The position numbers were made by a program, and so were the translations under genes. A model generated the notes under the pieces. It worked only from the letters and a program-made list of their open reading frames with translations, made no database searches and was not told the DNA's origin. A stretch of DNA of 64,000 bases, from NCBI RefSeq assembly GCF_009604405.1, contig NZ_WEGK01000001.1, positions 310,001 to 374,000 on the forward strand. Reading direction: 5' to 3'. This stretch comes from Nocardia macrotermitis. Its GTDB lineage: Bacteria > Actinomycetota > Actinomycetes > Mycobacteriales > Mycobacteriaceae. This document shows positions 1 to 17,079 of this stretch, piece after piece (position 1 is the stretch's first letter; every line of letters starts with the position of its first letter).

Positions 1-8291
<8,291 letters not shown>

Positions 8292-8571
8292 CAATCACTC
8301 CGTTCTGCCGCTGTTGACGCAACTCCCCGAGCATCGCCACGCCGGGCATACACGCACCGGCCGTGGGACCTGATCCACGCCCTACTATTCGGAGCATCGG
8401 GACGCGCGGATCGGTAGCGATCTCGTAATGTTCTACTTCGAACAACGTTGGCGGATAGGGCCTTTAGTCAGCTACCTCTTCGCAAACTTCGCGATTGCAC
8501 ACGAACGCACAGAGAACTGCGGAGAAACGGGTGACGCGGGGAGCCGGATCCGGAAACGCTTGTATCCGCGG
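8292..8571. promoter_or_regulatory. NRPS upstream region with a 16-bp imperfect palindrome
   Basis: 280 bases lie between the NRPS start and the end of lnt; they should carry the NRPS promoter. The only symmetric element I found is TGTTCTACTTCGAACA at 8429-8444 (five-base arms, six-base spacer). It is not an iron box of the TTAGGTTAGGC type, which would be expected for an IdeR-controlled siderophore gene, and I see no such box here. The role of the palindrome is unknown. Confidence 0.3.
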
Positions 8572-10272
8572 CTAGCGGCGCACCCGGTCGGCGACGGCCT
8601 CATCATCCGCCGGTTCCGGGGACGGCATGGTTCGCCGCCTGATAACCGAAGCCACAACAGCAATCCCGGCCACGATACACAACACCCACTCGGGCCGCGG
8701 ACCCAACGCCGTCGCAGGGGTCGTGGTGTGCCGCAGCGGCAGCTCCGCGCTGAGCCACGCGGGCACGAATTTCGAGGTCTCCTGCCGCACCGCGCCGTCG
8801 GCGGTGATGATCGCGCTGACCCCCGACGTGGCCGCGACGACCAGTGCGCGACCGTGTTCCACCGCGCGTATCCGGGACATGGCCAACTGCTGGTAGGTCA
8901 TCTCGCTGTCGCCGAAGGTGGCGTTGTTGGTGGGCACGGTCAGCAGTTGCGCGCCCGCGTGCATGGAATCCTCGAAGGCGCGGTCGAACGCCACCTCGTA
9001 ACAGGTGGCCACGCCGATCGCGACGGGCGCACCGCCGCCGGACGGCCGCGCGTGCACCACGCCGTCACCGTGGCCGGGCACGAAATAGCCCGCCCGATCG
9101 GCGTATTTCGAGAAGTGCCGGAAGAAGTCGCGATAAGGCAGGTACTCGCCGAACGGCTGGATGATCTTCTTGTCGTGCCGCTCCCCCGGACCCTGCGCAC
9201 CGTCCCAGACGATGACCGAATTCGTGGTCGTCTCATCGTCGTTGACCAGCACCGCGCCGACCAGGATCGGCGCGTGGATCCGCTCGGAGACCGCGGTGAT
9301 CTCCGCCGAGGCGTCACTGTTGCGTAACGGATCGATATCGGATGAATTCTCCGGCCAGATCACCACATCCGGCTGCGGCGCGCGGCCCGCGGCGACGGCG
9401 TCGGCCAGTGCGGCGGTCTCCCGGACGTGGTTGTCCAGCACCGCCCGCCGCTGGGCGTTGAAGTCCAGGCCCAGGCGCGGCACGCTGCCCTGGATGGCGG
9501 CGACGGTGATCGTGCGGTCGCCGTCGGTGGGGCCGGGCAGGGCGATCCGGAAGAGCAGTCCGACGACCGGTATCGCGACCACAACCGCTGCGGCGGCGGC
9601 GATTCCGATCCGCCATCGGACACCGCGACGTTCGCGCAGCCCGATCACCAAGGCCGCCAACGCCGTTCCGGTCAGCGCCACCGCGAAACTCACCCCGGGT
9701 GCGCCGCCGAGCCACGCCAGCGGCAGATACCAGCCGTCGCCCTGGCCGAATGCCAGTCTGCCCCAGGGGAATCCGCCGAAGGGGAAACTCGAGCGGCACC
9801 ATTCGGTGAGGCTCCAGATCGTCGCCACCCACAGCGGCCAGCCCGGCAGCGCGCACACCAACCGCGCCAGCAGGCCGAACAGCCCGATGTAGATCGCGCA
9901 CGCCAGCGACAGCCCCAGCCAGGGCGCCGGGCCGACGTAGATGCCCGTCCACGGCAGCAGCGGCACGAAGAACGCCAGCCCGGCAACCAGCCCGTAACCG
10001 AAGCCGCCGCGCGACTTCCGGCTCGACCGCACCACCAGCGTCAGCAGCGCGATGCCGAACGGGGCCAGGTACCAGCAGGTGCGGGGTGGGAAACTCGCGT
10101 AGATCAGCAGGCCCGCGACGATCGCGCCGACCAGCCGTACCAGCACCGGGTACCGCGTCGCCGCGGCGATCAGGCGCGGGCCCGAACCCGTTGCGGCATC
10201 AGGGTTCTCGGGGCTCTCGGGGTTCTCGTGGTCTTCTCGCACGTCCACGAGTTCGTCCCTCTCACGCGGCAT
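8572..10272 (-). CDS. lnt: Apolipoprotein N-acyltransferase
   Basis: A membrane enzyme that adds the third acyl chain to the N-terminal cysteine of lipoproteins. The 566-residue protein has an N-terminal half of several hydrophobic helices followed by a nitrilase-fold domain. The Glu-Lys-Cys triad is visible: WPEN for the glutamate, HDKKIIQPFGEY for the lysine and GVATCYE for the cysteine. The length is near the usual 500-550 plus a charged N-terminal extension. The open frame continues upstream, but translation of that part is antisense-like; ATG at 10272 overlaps the stop of the upstream amidohydrolase by 11 bases, suggesting translational coupling. In mycobacteria the homologous acyltransferase is sometimes fused to polyprenol-phosphate mannosyltransferase; no such domain is present here. 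Confidence 0.92.
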   Translation of the reverse strand: MPRERDELVDVREDHENPESPENPDAATGSGPRLIAAATRYPVLVRLVGAIVAGLLIYASFPPRTCWYLAPFGIALLTLVVRSSRKSRGGFGYGLVAGLAFFVPLLPWTGIYVGPAPWLGLSLACAIYIGLFGLLARLVCALPGWPLWVATIWSLTEWCRSSFPFGGFPWGRLAFGQGDGWYLPLAWLGGAPGVSFAVALTGTALAALVIGLRERRGVRWRIGIAAAAAVVVAIPVVGLLFRIALPGPTDGDRTITVAAIQGSVPRLGLDFNAQRRAVLDNHVRETAALADAVAAGRAPQPDVVIWPENSSDIDPLRNSDASAEITAVSERIHAPILVGAVLVNDDETTTNSVIVWDGAQGPGERHDKKIIQPFGEYLPYRDFFRHFSKYADRAGYFVPGHGDGVVHARPSGGGAPVAIGVATCYEVAFDRAFEDSMHAGAQLLTVPTNNATFGDSEMTYQQLAMSRIRAVEHGRALVVAATSGVSAIITADGAVRQETSKFVPAWLSAELPLRHTTTPATALGPRPEWVLCIVAGIAVVASVIRRRTMPSPEPADDEAVADRVRR

Positions 10273-11860
10273 GGATGGTGGTTCCCCGGTGCACGGTACG
10301 CAGGCAGCGCGGCAGCGGCGCGCCCGGGTCGAGCGGGGGCAGGCCCGGCACCCGCGAACGCGGATCGGTCGACCAGCGCTGCACGGTGTCCGAGGCCGCG
10401 GCCACCACCAGATCGGCGGCTTCCCAGATCGCGTAGGAGGCGGGCGCGCCGGGCACGAGGGTTCCGGCCACGCCGTCCCGCACCCCACCGGCACGCCACG
10501 CGCCACGGGTGGCGGCGGCGAAGGCCGCGCGCGGGGAGATCTGGTGTCCGGGGGTGCGGTGCTGGGCGGCCGCACGCACCGCGGCCCACGGATTCAGTTC
10601 GGTGACCGGGGCATCCGAGCCGATGGCCAGGCCGATCCCGGCGGCCGCCATGGCCGCGAACGGGTTCAGCGCGGCGGCGCGCGCACTGCCCAAGCGGGCG
10701 GCGTACATGCCGCCGGGTCCACCCCAGGCCGCGTCGAAACCCGGTTGCACACTGGCGATCACGCCGAATCGGGCGAAGGTCTCGATCTGTTCGGGACCGA
10801 TCGCCTCGGCATGTTCGACCCGATGTCCGCGGGCGGCGAGCGCGGGACCGCCCACCTCGGCCGCGACCCGGGCCACCGCCTCGGCCACGGCCGCCACGGC
10901 CGCATCGCCGATGGCGTGGAATCCGGCCTGGATCCCGGCCTCGGTGCAGGCGCTCAGATGCGCGGCGATGGCGTCGACGTCGAGATAGCCGCGGCCCACG
11001 GTGTCCCGATCGGCGTACGGCGCGTGCAGCAGGGCCGTGTGCGAGCCGAACGACCCGTCCACGAACAGATCTCCGGCCAGGCCGTGCACACCGAGTTCCT
11101 TCACCAGCGTGCGGGCCTCGTCGGCGGTGCGGACCGCCTCGCCCCAGTAGGCGCGCACCTCCACGCCGTGCGCGAACTCCAGCAATTCGGTCACATCGGC
11201 CGTGCCGGAGATCTGCGGTCCGGCGCACTCGTGCACGGCGACGATGCCGTTGGCCGCGGCGTGATCGAGGGCGGCGCGGCGGGCGCGATCACGCTGGGCG
11301 CGGTCGAGCCGGTCCAGCACGGCGCTGCGGGCCAGATGATGCGCGTGCGCGCACAGCGGCTCACCGCGGGTGTGGCCCTCGGCGGTGGCGATCTCCGGTA
11401 CCGACTCCAGCAGCGCGGTCGAGACGACGGCCGAATGTGCGTCCACGCGAACGAGATACGCGATGCGGCCGGGTCCGGCGGCGGCGTCGATCTCGGTAGG
11501 TGCGGGCGGGCGGCCTTCCGGCCACGCCGTCTCGTCCCAGCCCTCACCGATGATCACCGCGCCGGGATGCGACCGCGCGTACTCACCCACCAGGCTCAGA
11601 CACTGCGCGAGCGATGCGGCTCGGGACAGATCCAGCCCCGTCAACTGCAAACCCAGCGCGGTCACGTGTACGTGCGGATCGACGAATCCGGGCGCGACGA
11701 ACGCGCCCTCCAGATCAATGATCTCCGCATCGGGGTGCAGCGCGCGCCCCGGTCGCTCGGCCCCCAACCACACCACGGTGCCGTCTTCGATCGCCATCGA
11801 TGTGGCGTCGGGCGAAGCAGGGCTGTGGATGCGACCGCCGACCAGCAACTGGGTACTCAC
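10262..11860 (-). CDS. YtcJ-type amidohydrolase (Amidohydro_3)
   Basis: A predicted cytosolic metal-dependent hydrolase of the amidohydrolase superfamily, 532 residues, substrate unknown. The metal-binding signature PGFVDPHVH lies near residue 60. The family motifs GEGWDETAWPEGRPP, FHAIGDAA, RVEHAE and GSDAPV follow in the usual order. The YtcJ group includes N-substituted formamide deformylases and many uncharacterised enzymes, so a specific reaction should not be assumed. It lies directly upstream of lnt with an 11-base overlap, but nothing in lipoprotein biology predicts a link. The start codon at 11860 is about 600 bases from the next plausible gene, consistent with its own promoter. Confidence 0.88.
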   Translation of the reverse strand: MSTQLLVGGRIHSPASPDATSMAIEDGTVVWLGAERPGRALHPDAEIIDLEGAFVAPGFVDPHVHVTALGLQLTGLDLSRAASLAQCLSLVGEYARSHPGAVIIGEGWDETAWPEGRPPAPTEIDAAAGPGRIAYLVRVDAHSAVVSTALLESVPEIATAEGHTRGEPLCAHAHHLARSAVLDRLDRAQRDRARRAALDHAAANGIVAVHECAGPQISGTADVTELLEFAHGVEVRAYWGEAVRTADEARTLVKELGVHGLAGDLFVDGSFGSHTALLHAPYADRDTVGRGYLDVDAIAAHLSACTEAGIQAGFHAIGDAAVAAVAEAVARVAAEVGGPALAARGHRVEHAEAIGPEQIETFARFGVIASVQPGFDAAWGGPGGMYAARLGSARAAALNPFAAMAAAGIGLAIGSDAPVTELNPWAAVRAAAQHRTPGHQISPRAAFAAATRGAWRAGGVRDGVAGTLVPGAPASYAIWEAADLVVAAASDTVQRWSTDPRSRVPGLPPLDPGAPLPRCLRTVHRGTTIHAA

Positions 11861-11973
11861 GGAACACCAGTTTGCCGCACCGGATTTTCGGCGCGATCCC
11901 CGGCATCACGGCGGCTGGCACGCCCCGATCCGGATGGTGTCACCACCACCCGGATCGGACTGGACGAGTCGGG

Positions 11974-12456
11974 TTACCGGCCGTCGATCATCGGGCGCGC
12001 GGGGCCCTGACCGTCGTCGTAGTACTCCTGCACCACGACGCCGTCCACCACATCGCCGGACGGATCCACGACCACGCCCCGGTAACCGGCGGCCATGGTC
12101 AGGCGATCGATGCGGCGGGTGGCGAAGGCCGAGACGACCGGGCGCAGCAGGCGGCGCGTCGGCAGCAGCAGGAGCAGGCCGAACACCGAGGTGACCAGGC
12201 CCGGCACGAACATCGCGACCGCGCCCAGGGTGACCAGCGCGCCATCGGCGACGGCGGTGCCGGGGGCGATCTCCCCGCGACTCGCGCGCCGGAACTGGTC
12301 GAACACCCGGCGGCCCTGCGAGCGCACCAGGATCAGCCCCAGCCCGGAACAGGCGATGAGCAGCAGTATCGTTGCGACGACGCCGATGAAATGGCCGACC
12401 ACGACGAGGGCGGCGATCTCGACGACCAGGTAGAGAGCGAACAACAGCGCGGGCAT
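11974..12456 (-). CDS. fxsA: FxsA-like membrane protein
   Basis: A small inner-membrane protein of the FxsA family (160 residues). In E. coli FxsA relieves exclusion of phage T7 by F plasmid; its normal role is unknown. The sequence shows two adjacent hydrophobic helices at the N-terminus (from PALLFALYLVVEIA), the family stretch SGLGLILVRSQGRR, a further hydrophobic segment and a polar C-terminus. ATG at 12456 was preferred over the in-frame start 21 bases upstream because AAAGGA lies five bases before it. Confidence 0.85.
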   Translation of the reverse strand: MPALLFALYLVVEIAALVVVGHFIGVVATILLLIACSGLGLILVRSQGRRVFDQFRRASRGEIAPGTAVADGALVTLGAVAMFVPGLVTSVFGLLLLLPTRRLLRPVVSAFATRRIDRLTMAAGYRGVVVDPSGDVVDGVVVQEYYDDGQGPARPMIDGR

Positions 12457-12515
12457 GGCGGTCCTTTCCGAAACCATCTACCCCTTGCAACGACCGGATC
12501 GCCCGATTTTCTCCC

Positions 12516-12542
12516 GATTCTCCTGAGCGGTCGCTGAGAATC
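12516..12542 (-). terminator. Stem-loop directly after the response regulator stop codon
   Basis: On the minus strand the stop codon is followed at once by an arm GATTCTC, an inner AGCG-AC-CGCT hairpin and the matching arm GAGAATC (eleven pairs with a three-base bulge). There is no long T run, as is common for actinobacterial terminators. The position fits termination of the kinase/regulator operon. Confidence 0.6.
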
Positions 12543-13202
12543 TCACGCGCCCGGCCGCACCAGCCCGGTCTCGTAGGCCAGCACGACCGCCTGCACCCGG
12601 TCGCGCAGACCAAGTTTGGTCAGTACCCGGCCGACATGAGTTTTGACGGTCGCCTCGGACAGGAACAGTTGCGCGGCGATCTCGGCATTGGAACGCCCGG
12701 CGGCGATCTGCTCGAGCACCTCGCGCTCGCGGGCGGTGAGGACGTCGAGGACGGCCGCGTCGCGGGTACTGCCCGGATCCTCGGCGATGAGCCGGTCCAG
12801 CAGGCGTTTGGTCACTTTCGGTGACACCACCGCGTCACCGGCGGCGACGCTGCGGATGGCCGAGATCAGATCCTCCGGCGGGGTGTCCTTGAGCAGGAAT
12901 CCACTCGCGCCCGCCCGCAACGCGCCCAGAGCATGCTCGTCCAGGTCGAACGTGGTCATCACGAGAACCCTGCTGCCGCAACCGGATTCGAGGATCTGCC
13001 CGGTGGCGGTGACACCGTCCACGACCGGCATCCGGACGTCCATCAGCACCACGTCCGGGGTGAGTTCGCGGGCCCGCCGCACCGCCGCGGCACCGTTGTC
13101 CGCCTCCCCGACGACCGTCAGATCGGGATGTGCGCCCAGCACCATCCGCAGTCCGGCGCGCATCAGTTCCTGGTCGTCGACGACTAGCACGGTGATCGGC
13201 AC
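12543..13202 (-). CDS. NarL/LuxR-family response regulator
   Basis: A two-component transcription factor, 219 residues. The N-terminal receiver domain carries the acidic pair D9/D10, the phospho-acceptor D55 in LMDVRMP and the conserved lysine in GFLLKDTPPEDL. The C-terminal LuxR-type helix-turn-helix starts near TAREREVLEQIAAGRSNAEIA and includes SEATVKTHVGRVL. It lies 81 bases downstream of the sensor kinase on the same strand, so the two should act as a pair. The target genes cannot be read from the sequence. Confidence 0.95.
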   Translation of the reverse strand: MPITVLVVDDQELMRAGLRMVLGAHPDLTVVGEADNGAAAVRRARELTPDVVLMDVRMPVVDGVTATGQILESGCGSRVLVMTTFDLDEHALGALRAGASGFLLKDTPPEDLISAIRSVAAGDAVVSPKVTKRLLDRLIAEDPGSTRDAAVLDVLTAREREVLEQIAAGRSNAEIAAQLFLSEATVKTHVGRVLTKLGLRDRVQAVVLAYETGLVRPGA

Positions 13203-13283
13203 GTCACCAATCTACTGGGACGTCGTACCGGTCACGCCCGGCCGATTCGGTAACGCCTGCGCCACGGCATGATTCGGGTCGGC

Positions 13284-14486
13284 TCATTCGGCCGCGTCGC
13301 GCGCGAGCGGAAGCGTCGCCCGCACCCGCCAGCCGCCCTCGGGACGCCGCCCCGCCTCGAGCGCACCACCCAGCACCGCCACCCGCTCCCGCATCCCGAC
13401 CAGCCCCAGGCCACTGCCCGAAATGCCGTTGCGCACAGCCAGATCCGGCCCATCGCCCGCGGTCGGCGATCCCGCGCCGTGCCCGAGATCGGTGACCTCG
13501 ACCAGTACGTCCGCGTCCCGGCGATGCACCCGCACCCACGCCTTCGGGGCCGGACCGGCGTGCCGGAAGGTATTGGTCAGCGACTCCTGCACGATGCGGT
13601 GTACGCCGAGGCTGACCTCCGCGGGCACGTCGTCGAGTTCCCCGGTCAGCTCCAATTCGACCGCGAGCCCCGCGTTGCGCATCATCTGCACCACCTTCGC
13701 CAATCCGGCGGTGCCGTGTTGCGGCAACTGCTCCGGGGCGTGTTCGGTGCGCAGCAGCGCGACCGTGCGCCGCAATTCGCGCAGGGCGTCGCGCCCCGTG
13801 GCAGCGATGGTTCCCAGCGCCTGTTCCGCGACATCCGGGTCGGTGCGCAACGCGTATTTCGCACCGTCGGCCTGCACCACGATGACGCTCACCGCATGCG
13901 CGACGATATCGTGCAACTCCCGCGCGATCCGGGTGCGTTCGGCCGAAACCGCTTCGTGCGCACCACGTTCCCGGTCGTAGTCGGCCACCGCCAGCCGCGC
14001 GGCCACCTCCGTGTCGTACGCGTGCCGCGCCCCCAGGAATTCGGCCAACGTCCAGCACAGCGCATAGAACAGCGTCAGAAACGCAACCGTCGTCAACACC
14101 GATTCGCGCAACAGCAGATCGGCGAGCACCGCGTCGACGACCAACCCACCCAGATAGAGCAGCCCGTCCCGCCGCCCCACGTAGGCGACCAGCGTATACA
14201 ACGCGATCCCGACCGCGACCAGCGCCGGAACCTGCAAATCCTCCCCGATCAACCAACTGACCAAGGTCGTCACGATCGCCAATACCAGCAACGCCCCCGC
14301 GCTGGTCCGCGGATACCGCCGCCGAAACACCACCGGCACCGGCACGATCACCGCGAATACGAGATACACCGCCAGATACCGCTTGTGCCCCACGGTCGCC
14401 AGATCGACCAACACCAACGCCCCCGCCAACATCGCATCAGCGACAAGCGGTTTCCCCCGAAGCCACAAGCTGAATCGCCGCACCAC
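13284..14486 (-). CDS. Sensor histidine kinase (HisKA_3 type)
   Basis: A membrane-bound kinase partner of the downstream NarL-type regulator, 400 residues. The N-terminal ~150 residues are a string of hydrophobic helices without a large extracytoplasmic loop, which suggests sensing within the membrane (as in DesK-like kinases). The dimerisation/phospho-acceptor box is RELHDIVAHAVSVIV with H192. The C-terminal ATPase domain ends with the G-box GSGLGLVGMRERV. The combination is typical of actinobacterial kinases that respond to envelope stress or antibiotics; the signal is not inferable here. Confidence 0.93.
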   Translation of the reverse strand: MVRRFSLWLRGKPLVADAMLAGALVLVDLATVGHKRYLAVYLVFAVIVPVPVVFRRRYPRTSAGALLVLAIVTTLVSWLIGEDLQVPALVAVGIALYTLVAYVGRRDGLLYLGGLVVDAVLADLLLRESVLTTVAFLTLFYALCWTLAEFLGARHAYDTEVAARLAVADYDRERGAHEAVSAERTRIARELHDIVAHAVSVIVVQADGAKYALRTDPDVAEQALGTIAATGRDALRELRRTVALLRTEHAPEQLPQHGTAGLAKVVQMMRNAGLAVELELTGELDDVPAEVSLGVHRIVQESLTNTFRHAGPAPKAWVRVHRRDADVLVEVTDLGHGAGSPTAGDGPDLAVRNGISGSGLGLVGMRERVAVLGGALEAGRRPEGGWRVRATLPLARDAAE

Positions 14487-14681
14487 CCCACCCTATGCGC
14501 GCTCCCGAGTTCTCCCACCCTGACGCACCCACCCCTCCGACGCCGCGGGCGAACCCCGCACGGTTCCCGGCATCACCCGACCACCTCGCAACGTGGCCAG
14601 CGGCGAATCGTCTCCGTCCCGCTGGAAATCGCGCGCGAAGCGAAGGGCTCGGCGAGGCCGACCCCGAGCACAGGCCACGCC

Positions 14682-15350
14682 TCAGTAGCGTGCTTCCGCC
14701 GGGATGGGCCGTGCTACCCGGTCCGGGTGTCCCGCCAGCCACGGTGCCAGCACCCGCGAGGTCGTCTCGCGAATCTTGTGCTGCAACCGTTCCCCGTCCT
14801 CGATCGCGTGCCGCCCCGAGAACAACACGGTCAACGCACCCGAGACGGCCCCCACCACCGCACCGACCAGCGCGGCCGCGCCGACCTCGTCGAGTTCCTC
14901 CGGAAACGCCGCCCGCAGATGACGCGCGATCTCCTGCTGCGCGACCAATTGCGCGTGCGCCGCACGCCCGCTCACCGCCGGAACTGTCCGCGAGACCTGC
15001 GCCCGCAGCACCGCGATGCGCGCCGCGAGCGTGTCGCCGAGGTGATCGCCGGGATTGTCGCCCGCGGCCCGCAGCGCGCGCAGCAGCACCTCGACGGGTC
15101 GTTCGTCCGGGCGGCGAGTGGCAATCGCGTGCACCGCGGCCTGCACCCGGTCGTCGGGCTGCGGGAACAGCAGTTCCTCTTTACTCTCGAAGTAGTTGAA
15201 GAAGGTGCGGGTGCCCACCTCGGCCGCCGCGGCGATGTCGGCGACGGTCGTCGCCTCGTAACCACGGGCCTCGAACATCTCGACAGCGGCCTCGAGGAGG
15301 GCGCGGCGGGTGCGTTCCCGCTTGCGATCACGCAGGGCTGATGGCGGCAC
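14682..15350 (-). CDS. TetR-family transcriptional regulator
   Basis: About 222 residues. The N-terminal helix-turn-helix follows RKRERTRRALLEAAVEMF and contains TTVADIAAAAEVGTRTFFNYF, the classic TetR recognition helix. The C-terminal ligand domain is not recognisable. The open frame extends to an ATG at 15464, but its first 38 residues are cysteine- and arginine-rich and unlike the family; the GTG at 15350 gives a normal N-terminus, though no ribosome site is evident, so the start is uncertain. It is divergent from tldD across about 190 bases. Confidence 0.85.
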   Translation of the reverse strand: MPPSALRDRKRERTRRALLEAAVEMFEARGYEATTVADIAAAAEVGTRTFFNYFESKEELLFPQPDDRVQAAVHAIATRRPDERPVEVLLRALRAAGDNPGDHLGDTLAARIAVLRAQVSRTVPAVSGRAAHAQLVAQQEIARHLRAAFPEELDEVGAAALVGAVVGAVSGALTVLFSGRHAIEDGERLQHKIRETTSRVLAPWLAGHPDRVARPIPAEARY

Positions 15351-15543
15351 GCGGGCAGACAGTACGGCATGTGAGGACCGATTCCGGGCAGGCAGCGTGT
15401 CCGCGCGTTGCACCGCACGCCATCTCGCACGGCATGCGAGCTTGCACCCGATGCAGATGCGCACGGCGTGTCATACTGTGCCGCACCGCATTCCGGAACC
15501 GGCCGGACCGTTCGGTTGAACGACCGGTTCGCGAGCAATTAGC
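15351..15543. promoter_or_regulatory. Divergent tetR/tldD promoter region
   Basis: 193 bases (minus the uncertain TetR N-terminus) separate the two start codons. An inverted repeat CGTTC-GGTT-GAACG lies at 15509-15522, about 20 bases before the tldD start. It is a possible operator for the divergent TetR protein, but with arms of only five bases this is weak evidence. Confidence 0.3.
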
Positions 15544-17079
15544 GTGTGCGAGGTGAGTATCACACCTCGCGCCGTGGAGGAACAGTTCCGCGCGCTACCG
15601 CTGACCGCCCTGGCCGACGCCGCGCTCGCGGCCGCGCGCGCCGCCGGCGCCGACTATGCCGACCTGCGCGTACACCGGCTCGTGCAGCAGACCATCCGGT
15701 TGCGCGACGGCCGCGTCGAGGCAGTCACCGATTCGACCGATCTGGGCTTCGCGGTCCGCGTGATCGTCGACGGCACCTGGGGTTTCGCCTCGCACGCCGA
15801 CCTGTCCCCCGACACCGCCGCCGAGGTCGCCCGGCGCGCGGTGACCGTCGCGACGACGCTGCGGGCCCTCAACCGCGAACGGGTGCTGCTGGCCGACGAG
15901 CCGGTGCACCGCGACATCGAGTGGGTCTCGCAGTACGCGATCGACCCGTTCGAGGTGCCGACGCCGGACAAGACCGCGCTGCTGCTGGACTATTCCGAAC
16001 GCCTCTCGGCCGCCGACGGAGTCGACCACGTCAGCGGACACGTACTCCAGGTCAAGGAGCAGACCTACTACGCCGACACCGCGGGCTCCTCGATCACGCA
16101 GCAGCGGGTGCGGGTGTATCCGCAGTTCGAGGCCATCACGGTCGACCCGTCGGCCGGAGCCTTCGAGACCATGCGCACCCTGGCCGCACCCGCCGCGCGC
16201 GGCTGGGAGTACCTCACCGGCGAGGACGGCGTCTGGGACTGGACCGGCGAACTCGCCCGGATCCCGGAGTGGCTGGCCGAGAAGGTCAAGGCGCCGACCG
16301 TCGCCCCGGGCCCCACCGATCTGGTCATCGATCCGACGAATCTGTGGCTCACCATCCACGAATCCATCGGCCACGCCACCGAATACGATCGCGCCATCGG
16401 CTACGAATCCGCCTACGCCGGAACCTCGTTCGCGACCCCGGACAAACTTGGCACGTTGCGGTACGGCACGCCGATCATGCACGTCACCGGTGATCGCACC
16501 GAAACCCACGGCCTGGCCACCGTCGGCTATGACGACGAGGGTGTGGCCGGGCAGCGCTGGGATCTGATCCGCGACGGCGTGCTGGTCGGCTATCAGCTGG
16601 ACCGGGCGTTCGCGCCGCGCCTGGGTCTGGATCGTTCGAACGGCTGCTCCTACGCCGATTCCGCGCATCACGTCCCGATCCAGCGAATGGCCAACGTCTC
16701 GCTGCAACCGGATCCGGTGCGCGACACCAGCACCGAGGAACTGATCTCCCGCGTGGACAACGGCATCTACGTCGTCGGCGACAAGTCGTGGTCGATCGAT
16801 ATGCAGCGCTACAACTTCCAGTTCACCGGACAACGTTTCTTCCGAATCCGCAACGGCCGCTTGGCCGGTCAGCTGCGCGACGTCGCCTACCAGGCCACCA
16901 CCACCGATTTCTGGGGTTCGATGGAGGCCGTGGGCGGCCCGTCCACCTGGGTGCTCGGCGGCGCGTTCAACTGCGGTAAGGCACAGCCCGGCCAGGTCGC
17001 GGCGGTCGGGCACGGCTGCCCGTCGGTGCTGGTGCGCGGGGTCAATATTCTCAACACCCGATCGGAGGCCGGGCAGTGA
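15544..17079 (+). CDS. tldD: TldD metalloprotease subunit
   Basis: The zinc-carrying half of the TldD/TldE protease, which unfolds and cleaves small peptides; in other bacteria the pair processes microcin B17 and CcdA and matures some RiPPs. The 511-residue protein has the HExxxH motif HESIGH at residues 272-277 and the C-terminal cysteine ligand in FNCGKAQPG. The start is GTG at 15544; a second GTG nine bases on is equally possible because no strong ribosome site precedes either. The stop overlaps the tldE start by four bases (GTGA), so the two are co-translated. No RiPP precursor or other modification gene is nearby. Confidence 0.95.
   Translation: MCEVSITPRAVEEQFRALPLTALADAALAAARAAGADYADLRVHRLVQQTIRLRDGRVEAVTDSTDLGFAVRVIVDGTWGFASHADLSPDTAAEVARRAVTVATTLRALNRERVLLADEPVHRDIEWVSQYAIDPFEVPTPDKTALLLDYSERLSAADGVDHVSGHVLQVKEQTYYADTAGSSITQQRVRVYPQFEAITVDPSAGAFETMRTLAAPAARGWEYLTGEDGVWDWTGELARIPEWLAEKVKAPTVAPGPTDLVIDPTNLWLTIHESIGHATEYDRAIGYESAYAGTSFATPDKLGTLRYGTPIMHVTGDRTETHGLATVGYDDEGVAGQRWDLIRDGVLVGYQLDRAFAPRLGLDRSNGCSYADSAHHVPIQRMANVSLQPDPVRDTSTEELISRVDNGIYVVGDKSWSIDMQRYNFQFTGQRFFRIRNGRLAGQLRDVAYQATTTDFWGSMEAVGGPSTWVLGGAFNCGKAQPGQVAAVGHGCPSVLVRGVNILNTRSEAGQ

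Noticed and set aside
8429..8444. LexA or IdeR box before the NRPS
   Set aside because: The palindrome has GTTC-N6-GAAC polarity, not GAAC-N4-GTTC, and is not an iron box.
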